Of a DNA stretch of 64,000 nt, positions 57,839 through 64,000 are shown one piece after another. Numbering within the stretch: the first letter of the stretch is position 1; each line of letters opens with the position of its first letter. The stretch is from assembly GCA_041656115.1 (NCBI GenBank), contig JBBAED010000006.1, forward strand, positions 19,112 to 83,111. Direction: 5' to 3'. The notes under the pieces are model-generated. The model was not told the DNA's origin, ran no database searches, and saw only the letters and a list, made by a program, of their open reading frames with translations. Both the position numbers and the translations under genes were made by a program. The stretch comes from Dehalococcoidales bacterium. GTDB lineage: Bacteria > Chloroflexota > Dehalococcoidia > Dehalococcoidales > UBA5627.

Positions 57839-59062
57839 TTAATCCGGGGTTTTGTAAAACTTTTTGCCCCACCATAAAAAGCTGATAGCGGCAACCAGTG
57901 CAAATGCCCCCAGCCCCGCCCAAATAAAAATCGGTTCGCTTGGGAAGAGATCCAATAGTATTCCGCCAACCAGGGGTCCGGTAGAGTGTCCTAAGGTTTC
58001 GCTTAGCGAAAAAGTGCCCATATACAAACCGCGCCGGTTCTTTGGGGCGATATCGCTTACTACCGAAAGCGCTACCGGCGAGAAAGTAATCTCCCCGAAA
58101 CTTAACATAACCATGGCTAAAATGGCGAGCGTATAACTGCCGACCCAAGAAAAGATTACAAGCCCCACAAATACCAACAAACTGCCGGCAACAAGAACCT
58201 TGTACCTTGACCTATTACTTGTAGCAGCAGCCATCGGATATTGCAAAAGGACAACAATAATTCCGTTAAGCGTTAAGAGTGAGCCGTATTGTGCCGTTGT
58301 AAAACCGACAAAGTCTACGGAATAAACCGAAAGGGTGCTTAACATTTGTCCGAATCCGATTAATAACAGGAAAGTAATTACAACATAAATCATAAAACTG
58401 CGGTTTTTGACTACTTCCCCGATATTTTTAATTGCAATAACAGCTTTTCTGTCGCTATCTGTTAAACTTTCTTTTAAAAGTAAGACGGTAATCAAGAGCG
58501 GTATCAGTGCCGTTAGCGTTGCGAGCATAAACAGCCATTCGTAAGACGCAACGGTTAAGAAATAGCCGCCGATTGCGGGGCCGAATGCCCAGCCGACGTT
58601 AATTCCCACCTTTAAAACCCCGTAGGCTTTGGTTAGCTTTTCGCGCGGGGTTAAATCGGCTACGGTTGTGGATAATGTCGGGCGGATTAAAGTCATCAGC
58701 ACGTAACTGGCAATAAAAACGGCAATCAGTATCCAGGTAGGGGCGGCTATTTTAATAAAAAAGGCCAGCATTACAAAGGTTATACACGAAAAGAGCATCG
58801 ACCAAACCAGGAGAGGCTTTCTGCCGAAACGGTCGGTTAACATTCCCCCGTAAACCTGTGACAATGCGGAAACAACCCCGATAAAAAGGACAATCAGACC
58901 GATTATTGTCATCGGAATGCCGCGCTCTTGGTAGAGATAAAGCGAAAAGAACGGCAAGCACATCGAGAAGCCCGTCCAGTTTAACATGCCGATTACAGTA
59001 ACCAGCCATATTTCACGCGGGAATTGTTTGGGGATATATTTATTAAACAGTTGTTTTATCAA
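57839..59062 (-). CDS. MFS transporter
   Basis: 407 residues with about twelve predicted membrane helices. The motif between helices 2 and 3 reads GGMLTDRFGRKPLL, the classic MFS motif A; a second-half counterpart is degenerate. Sequence resembles drug/efflux-type permeases, substrate unknown. It is on the same strand as the aminomutase operon but separated by the aminopeptidase gene, so any link as an exporter of that product is speculation. Confidence 0.88.
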   Translation of the reverse strand: MIKQLFNKYIPKQFPREIWLVTVIGMLNWTGFSMCLPFFSLYLYQERGIPMTIIGLIVLFIGVVSALSQVYGGMLTDRFGRKPLLVWSMLFSCITFVMLAFFIKIAAPTWILIAVFIASYVLMTLIRPTLSTTVADLTPREKLTKAYGVLKVGINVGWAFGPAIGGYFLTVASYEWLFMLATLTALIPLLITVLLLKESLTDSDRKAVIAIKNIGEVVKNRSFMIYVVITFLLLIGFGQMLSTLSVYSVDFVGFTTAQYGSLLTLNGIIVVLLQYPMAAATSNRSRYKVLVAGSLLVFVGLVIFSWVGSYTLAILAMVMLSFGEITFSPVALSVVSDIAPKNRRGLYMGTFSLSETLGHSTGPLVGGILLDLFPSEPIFIWAGLGAFALVAAISFLWWGKKFYKTPD

Positions 59063-59281
59063 TCTCTAAAAGGGTTTAATTATATTTGGATTAACGGGTC
59101 TTTTGCCGAATTATCGGAAACCGCTAATCGTATTTCAAATTATGGAACGATTAGGTTAAAAAATCAAATGGTTGAAATTGTCTAATTTGCAAATTACAAT
59201 ATTAAAACCCCATTTTTTGTAGCTAAAAATCCTCCTAAACTGTAGATTGTTCTCAAAAAGGCGCAATTTGGGTCGCATCAA

Positions 59282-59290
59282 TGTTATAAT
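59282..59290 (+). promoter_or_regulatory. Extended -10 promoter for thyX
   Basis: TGTTATAAT (59282-59290) matches the extended -10 TGnTATAAT exactly, 33 nt before the ATG. The remainder of the 260-nt gap (59063-59322) holds no recognisable gene. Confidence 0.55.
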
Positions 59291-59322
59291 AACTCATCAC
59301 AATTTACGGGGAGATTACGAAA

Positions 59323-59910
59323 ATGTATAGTGGGCTTGAAGTAAAACTATTGGCGATTACCCCTGATAGTGAAAACCTGGTTGAAACAGCCGGCAGGCTG
59401 TGTTATGCCAGTGGGGATAGGTTGGGGACAAGCGAAAACTGGATAGCGGCGCGCATCAAACAGGGGCATGAGAGTTTAATTGAGCATGCTTCCGCTACAT
59501 TTTATATTAAGGCCTCGCGTGCCCTTACGCATGAATTGGTTCGCCATCGTATTGCCAGTTATTCCCAGCGCAGTCAGCGTTATGTGCGCGAGATGCAGGC
59601 GGATTACGTTATTCCGCCTGAGTTTAAAGATCAAAATTCGGAAACGGCAAAATTATATTACGAGGCAATGAATTCGGCATGGGACAGCTACAAAAAATTG
59701 CTGGATGCCGGGATGAAACCCGAAATCGCGCGCTATGTGTTGCCGAATGCGTGCCTTACGGAAATTATTTGCACATGGAACTTCAGAGAAATCCGTCATA
59801 TCCTCAAGTTGCGCACCAGTCCGGCAGCACTGCCGGAAATCCGTGAAGTTGCGCAAAAAATTGAAGAAATCATGAAGGAACAAGCCCCGAAGGTTTTTGG
59901 CGATTTATAA
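59323..59910 (+). CDS. thyX: Flavin-dependent thymidylate synthase ThyX
   Basis: FAD-dependent dUMP methylation using methylene-tetrahydrofolate and NADPH. 195 residues with the ThyX signature RHRIASYSQRSQRY (74-87). ThyX is common in anaerobes and Chloroflexota and replaces ThyA. Strong GGGGAG ribosome-binding site about 8 nt before the ATG. Monocistronic, ending in a clear terminator. Confidence 0.97.
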   Translation: MYSGLEVKLLAITPDSENLVETAGRLCYASGDRLGTSENWIAARIKQGHESLIEHASATFYIKASRALTHELVRHRIASYSQRSQRYVREMQADYVIPPEFKDQNSETAKLYYEAMNSAWDSYKKLLDAGMKPEIARYVLPNACLTEIICTWNFREIRHILKLRTSPAALPEIREVAQKIEEIMKEQAPKVFGDL

Positions 59911-59925
59911 AAATTAAACCAAACT

Positions 59926-59961
59926 AAAAACACCCCCAAGGGTCTACGCGGGGGTGTTTTT
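59926..59961. terminator. Bidirectional Rho-independent terminator
   Basis: AAAAACACCCCC (59926-59937) pairs with GGGGGTGTTTTT (59950-59961), forming a 12-bp stem with an A run on one side and T run on the other. It serves both thyX and the convergent lipoprotein gene. Confidence 0.9.
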
Positions 59962-59968
59962 TAATCTC

Positions 59969-61126
59969 TTATTCGTAACCGGTCATTTCCAGATAGCCGG
60001 TGCCGATTATCTCTCCACTGTTTTGCGAGTCGTAGATATTGATTGCCCCTTCCCAGTAGCGTGTGCTAAGGTCCAGTTCCTGCCCGTTAAATGCTGCTTC
60101 AACGATTAGTGTTTTGCCGAGCGGTTTTACTTCTGCCTGCCACTTTAAGGGATAGACAACACCGGTTGGGCTTTTCCAAGTATCAAGTACGGTTAAGGCA
60201 ATATCATTTGTTTCAAGTTTAACGGTAGTGCCGTCTTTATTTACAATTAAACCCTCGTTATAGGGGTAAACACTGCCGTCTTTGTATCTCAGTTGGAAAT
60301 AAACGATTTCGGTATCATCGTTTAGTTGTAACGAAAACCAATCCCAGCCGCCCTGTTCATCGCTTAGGGTGCTTGTACTCCATTCCCGGTCCAGCCAGCT
60401 GTTACCGCTGACGTTGTATTTTATCCCGTCGATTTCAATGTAACCGCTGCTTGCCAAGCGTGTAATCGAATAGTAATAGGAGGCGCTGGTTTTATCGATA
60501 CTCTTGTAACTTAACCCGTTATCGCCTTCAAAAACAACATCTTTTAAAGGCGTTACATCCAGAGAAAGTGTGATACCGTTTTCGGAGGCATATAAACGGC
60601 ACGGGAAGAACTCTTCGGCGGTGCCAAGCATATACCAGTTTTCGACGTTCATTCTAAACGGTTCTTCGCTAAAGCCGGCCAGCCCTAAGGCATCGCGGTT
60701 GAATTTTTCAAAGGCGTAAAACTGCTTGTTTTTGATATCGGATATTGTAAAATGTGCCATATAGATTTGATTGGTTCCCCATTCGGATGGTCTCTCGATT
60801 GCAAAGGGGGTTAGCGAGATGCGGAAAAAAGTTAGTTGATAGCCGAACCTGTTACCCGCTTCATCGTAGATATTACCGGTAAAATACCACCATTCATTGC
60901 GGAAATTCTCGTGCGGTGCGTGGTCTTTGGGAAAAGAGAAATCAATAACCCTGTTTGCGATGCTGTAACCTTCCGTTGAGCTGTCGCTAAGCGCCTCGAT
61001 GATATTGATTTTTTTATCTTCGGAACCAGCATTTTTACCGTTGCATCCGCCAAATCCGAAGGATGTTAATGCCAGTATCGTTACAGCTAAGAGGGCAAAA
61101 AATCTTAGAATTAATTCACGTTTCAT
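59969..61126 (-). CDS. Lipocalin-like (CrtC/AttH-type) lipoprotein
   Basis: 385 residues. The N-terminus (MKRELILRFFALLAV, then a hydrophobic run ending FGGC) is a lipoprotein signal with Cys at about 28. The rest is a two-part lipocalin-like CrtC/AttH domain: HENFRNEWWYFTGNIYDEAGNRFGYQ near 60-85 and WLDREWSTSTL near 225. Family members include carotenoid hydratases, but most are extracytoplasmic proteins beside FtsX-type ABC exporters, as here. Starts 1 nt after the permease stop with GGAGG upstream. Likely binds or processes a lipid or other hydrophobic ligand. Confidence 0.83.
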   Translation of the reverse strand: MKRELILRFFALLAVTILALTSFGFGGCNGKNAGSEDKKINIIEALSDSSTEGYSIANRVIDFSFPKDHAPHENFRNEWWYFTGNIYDEAGNRFGYQLTFFRISLTPFAIERPSEWGTNQIYMAHFTISDIKNKQFYAFEKFNRDALGLAGFSEEPFRMNVENWYMLGTAEEFFPCRLYASENGITLSLDVTPLKDVVFEGDNGLSYKSIDKTSASYYYSITRLASSGYIEIDGIKYNVSGNSWLDREWSTSTLSDEQGGWDWFSLQLNDDTEIVYFQLRYKDGSVYPYNEGLIVNKDGTTVKLETNDIALTVLDTWKSPTGVVYPLKWQAEVKPLGKTLIVEAAFNGQELDLSTRYWEGAINIYDSQNSGEIIGTGYLEMTGYE

Positions 61127-61127
61127 T

Positions 61128-63662
61128 TTATTCCTCCCTCAATGCTTCGGCAGGTGAAATTTTAGTCATTCTCCAAGAAGGATAAACGCTGGCAAGCAGG
61201 GATGCAACAATCGCAATCGCCAGCGCTTCGATGATTGTTTCGGCGCTGACTGTCATATTAATACTCCATCCGAACGAGCGGATGTTAATTATTTGGATTA
61301 GAATTACCGACATAATGATTCCCAAAGGAATGGCCAGTATTCCCGAAATGGCGCCCATCAGCCCCGTTTGTAAGCCGGTCATTCCCCATATTTGCCGCGG
61401 GGTTACGCCTGCTGCCCTTAAAATGCCCAGCTCCTTTATTTTTTCAAGCTGGTAGGCCATCAGCGCGCTTAATATTCCGATAAAAGCGACAATAATTGCC
61501 AAAAACTCCAATACTTTGGTAATCAGAAAAGTGCGGTCAAAGACTTTGAGCGCATTACCTCTTATAGATAAACTGTCGGTTACCGTAACCCCTGGAGTAT
61601 CCGCAACAATGGCTTTAACGGCATTCATCACGGCGTCTTTATCGTTATGGTTTTTAAGATAGAGCCCGATTGAGGCGATTGTATCGTCATCCCAATATTT
61701 AATATAGACGCTTTGAGCCATAATAACCTTGCCGACATCCGAACCGTAGTCGTAATAAATACCGCTGATAACATATTGAAGATTCTCTTGTTCGGTTGTA
61801 AACGTAATTGCATCACCGACCGCCAAATTGTGTTTGTAGGCTAAGGGTTCGGAAACATAAATACCGTTACCGGATTTCAAATCTTCCCATGCAGAAGAAA
61901 GGCTTCCGGATTTTAATTGATATTCCGTACGGCATTGTTCGATAGGGGTGATAACACTTGTTGATAATATGCCGTGGTCAGACGGCAAGAAAACAGTTTT
62001 TGAACCCTTGGTTGCTTCAATTCCGTCTAAGGCAATAATTTGTTCCACCAAATCAATCGGCAAAGGGTCTTTGGCCGTACTTGAAACACTTTCCATTGTG
62101 TTAACGTATACATCGCCCTGAACGGTTTGCTCCATCCATAACTGTACCGTTGTGCGGAAGCTTTCTATCATAATCCCCATACCGATAACAACCGAAATAG
62201 CCATTACCATGGCGGCAATTGCGGTGCCGGTGCGGCTAATCGAGCCGGCAATGCCGGTAACCGCCATTTTGTATAAAACGCTTGTTTTGCTGCCGACCTT
62301 ATCCATAAAAATGCCGAGGTATTTCGAAAAAACTTCGGCAACCATCGGTACGCACAGCGTAAAGCCGATTACCAATATAAAAAGCGAGGCGAATCCGGCG
62401 GTTAGGTTACTGTCAGAAAAGAACAAAATAAAGACTGAAATTACCATCATTCCGAGCCCTATCAAGCTTAGTTTGGGTAAAATGTTTTGGGCAATGCTTT
62501 CAATTCCCGAACGGAAGCGAACAATTTGCGGACGGGAAGAGGCGGCTTCAAATGCCGGTACAAACGATGCAACCAGGGAAGTTAAAACACCTAACAATAT
62601 CCCCTTAATAAATACACCCGGGGCGATTTCAAAGGTTGTCACCGTTAGCGTAAAGTAAAGGCTGTTAATAGTTCCGGCTACCAGTTTTACAAGCCCTTGC
62701 CCAAGGATAACCCCCAGAACAACCCCCATCCCCGTACCGATTATCGCTATAATAAAGGCTTCAATTAACACTTCGGAAAATATCTCGCGGCGGGTTACAC
62801 CGAGTACGCGTAGAGAGCCCAGAAGCCCCCTGCGCTGCAATACCGAGAAAGTCATCGTGTTATAGATTAAAAACATGCCGACCAAAAGCGCCAGCATGCT
62901 CATTGCCGATAAGTTTGTCCTAAAGGCGTTGGTAATATTTAAAGTGGAAGCATTGCTTGCGGCGGTTGAGTTTAATGTTAACCCTTGCGGCAGCCGGTTT
63001 TCGATGGCCGTAAAGGTATCCGTATCGTTTTCCGCAATAACAAGGCTTATATTATCGATTACGCCGATTTTTCTTAAAAGTTCCTGCCCGGTCGAAATAT
63101 CGGCAACCAAAAGCCCGTCTAAATTGGCGCTGTCTTCGTCTCCGATGTTACCGATAACTTTTACTTCGGTGCCTACCCCCGCAATTGAAATCGTAATCTT
63201 ATCACCGACAGCGATAGCCATTCTTTCGGCCATAACATGGGAGATAAGGACCGTTTTCGGTTCAATAAGCAGTGCCAATGCCGATAAATCAAAGGTATCG
63301 CTCATTCCGTCGGTCATATAAGAGCTGGAAAAGATATCCATCCCCATTAAGTGGATTGTTTCGCCGTTTAGTTTTACGTATCCGCTAACCACCGGCGAGG
63401 CTTCAACATCGGGGAAATCGGTTATAAATTCGGTGTAGTAATTTTCATCTATGCCCAAAGGTCCGCCGATGATTTGGTGAGTGGCGGGTCCCGTTACGTT
63501 TTCAACCGAGATTTGAAAGGCTTTTTGGGCGCTGGTGTTAGCGATATCAATTGCGATTACAACCGCAACGCCGATTGAAACGCCGATAATAGAAAGCAAA
63601 ATCACCCAAGGGTGTTTAAAAAAATACTTCCAGATTGAGCGTGAGAGTATCGGGCTTACCAT
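61128..63662 (-). CDS. FtsX/MacB-type ABC transporter permease
   Basis: 844 residues with an N-terminal membrane helix (about 19-41), a large extracytoplasmic MacB-like domain (about 45-240), a first FtsX domain with three helices, a second extracytoplasmic domain and a second FtsX domain near the C-terminus (KELGILRAAGVTPRQIWGM). This double FtsX design is typical of exporters/LolE-like permeases that act with a separate ATPase and a lipoprotein. Overlaps the ATPase by 7 nt. Confidence 0.9.
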   Translation of the reverse strand: MVSPILSRSIWKYFFKHPWVILLSIIGVSIGVAVVIAIDIANTSAQKAFQISVENVTGPATHQIIGGPLGIDENYYTEFITDFPDVEASPVVSGYVKLNGETIHLMGMDIFSSSYMTDGMSDTFDLSALALLIEPKTVLISHVMAERMAIAVGDKITISIAGVGTEVKVIGNIGDEDSANLDGLLVADISTGQELLRKIGVIDNISLVIAENDTDTFTAIENRLPQGLTLNSTAASNASTLNITNAFRTNLSAMSMLALLVGMFLIYNTMTFSVLQRRGLLGSLRVLGVTRREIFSEVLIEAFIIAIIGTGMGVVLGVILGQGLVKLVAGTINSLYFTLTVTTFEIAPGVFIKGILLGVLTSLVASFVPAFEAASSRPQIVRFRSGIESIAQNILPKLSLIGLGMMVISVFILFFSDSNLTAGFASLFILVIGFTLCVPMVAEVFSKYLGIFMDKVGSKTSVLYKMAVTGIAGSISRTGTAIAAMVMAISVVIGMGIMIESFRTTVQLWMEQTVQGDVYVNTMESVSSTAKDPLPIDLVEQIIALDGIEATKGSKTVFLPSDHGILSTSVITPIEQCRTEYQLKSGSLSSAWEDLKSGNGIYVSEPLAYKHNLAVGDAITFTTEQENLQYVISGIYYDYGSDVGKVIMAQSVYIKYWDDDTIASIGLYLKNHNDKDAVMNAVKAIVADTPGVTVTDSLSIRGNALKVFDRTFLITKVLEFLAIIVAFIGILSALMAYQLEKIKELGILRAAGVTPRQIWGMTGLQTGLMGAISGILAIPLGIIMSVILIQIINIRSFGWSINMTVSAETIIEALAIAIVASLLASVYPSWRMTKISPAEALREE

Positions 63663-64000
63663 GCGATTTCCTTATCGTGCTTTTTGAGCTTTCCTTCCTC
63701 CAAAAGCAGTAAACGGTCGGCAAATTTGGCAACCTCTTTACTGTGGGTAACCATTATTAAATTTTTATTACGCTTGCGGATTAAGCGATCCATAATATTG
63801 AGGATATTCTGCCCGGTATCTTTATCGACGTTTCCGGTCGGTTCATCCGCTAAAATCACCAACGGGTCATGCACCAGGGCGCGGATAATGGCGATGCGCT
63901 GCTGTTCACCGCCGGATAATTTATCGGGGGGATCGTTTTTACGATCCAAAAGCCCGACTTCTTCCAATAATTCAAGAGCGGGCTCCCGGTCACTGATTTT
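63656..64000 (-). CDS. ABC transporter ATP-binding protein, 5' partial
   Basis: C-terminal 114 residues of an ABC ATPase; the frame is open to the window end. Signature LSGGEQQR, Walker B LVILADEPTGNVD and H-loop MVTHS are visible; the Walker A lies beyond the window. LolD/MacB-type. Its 7-nt overlap with the permease gene and the lipoprotein that follows make a three-component export or lipid-handling system. Confidence 0.92.
   Translation of the reverse strand, partial: KISDREPALELLEEVGLLDRKNDPPDKLSGGEQQRIAIIRALVHDPLVILADEPTGNVDKDTGQNILNIMDRLIRKRNKNLIMVTHSKEVAKFADRLLLLEEGKLKKHDKEIAW

Overview
The window looks like a chromosome segment from an anaerobic bacterium of the Chloroflexota, most likely class Dehalococcoidia (moderate confidence). 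The inference rests on three things: an hrcA-grpE-dnaK-dnaJ operon under a CIRCE-type operator; a run of TCA genes (LeuCD-type aconitase, isocitrate dehydrogenase, LDH-like malate dehydrogenase, split class I fumarase) in an order I recall from Dehalococcoides; and oxygen-sensitive enzymes (soluble formate dehydrogenase, 2[4Fe-4S] ferredoxin, radical-SAM lysine aminomutase) beside ThyX. There is no transposase, rRNA, tRNA, prophage or CRISPR array. Base composition is even apart from an AT-rich patch at 27.0-27.8 kb.

Layout. 1-4.1 kb (+): DksA/TraR-type zinc-finger protein, lspA, rluD, an RDD membrane protein, gltX. 4.2-12 kb (-): a 42-residue basic protein, mutM, a PAP2 phosphatase, polA, rmuC, a rhodanese lipoprotein and a DUF4342 protein, interrupted by two repeat clusters. 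12.2-17 kb (+): argF, an unknown membrane protein, der, plsY, gpsA. 17.5-22.4 kb (-): the heat-shock operon. 22.5-24.9 kb (+): a TatA-like small membrane protein, nadK, a short ArgA-type acetyltransferase, a Nudix hydrolase. 25-33.6 kb (-): HIT protein, fumarase beta and alpha, an AT-rich island, mdh, idh, aconitase-type small and large subunits, biotin-dependent carboxylase/decarboxylase subunit. 33.8-42.4 kb (+): a three-gene formate dehydrogenase, then acpS, a YebC-type gene, ruvC and ruvA. 43-45.4 kb (-): two molybdopterin-handling genes. 45.6-51.8 kb: macro-domain protein, DUF2905, rsmD, coaD, ferredoxin, cvpA-like, proC, leuS. 52-56.4 kb: a rhomboid protein, then an overlapping operon of lysine 2,3-aminomutase, two ATP-grasp ligases and a GNAT acetyltransferase (-). 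56.6-64 kb: M29 aminopeptidase, MFS transporter, thyX, and a lipocalin-like lipoprotein with an ABC exporter (the ATPase runs off the window).

How the genes fit together. The carboxylase, malate dehydrogenase and fumarase would build C4 acids from pyruvate, while the aconitase-type enzyme and isocitrate dehydrogenase would make 2-oxoglutarate, an incomplete TCA arrangement. The formate dehydrogenase combines NuoE-, NuoF- and NuoG-type modules and carries a GltD-like flavoprotein domain fused to NuoF. That offers two pyridine-nucleotide sites and makes electron bifurcation or transhydrogenation conceivable. The two molybdopterin genes about 3 kb away would support its cofactor.

The most interesting accessory features are: (1) the lysine 2,3-aminomutase / two ATP-grasp / GNAT operon, probably making a beta-lysine-derived conjugate; (2) the NuoF-GltD formate dehydrogenase; (3) a family of about 158-bp, terminally inverted, MITE-like repeats (seven copies) intermixed with a 91-bp repeat in four intergenic clusters, with one apparent nested insertion; and (4) an unlisted 42-residue basic protein. 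All functions are inferred from sequence motifs by eye; no database search was possible.
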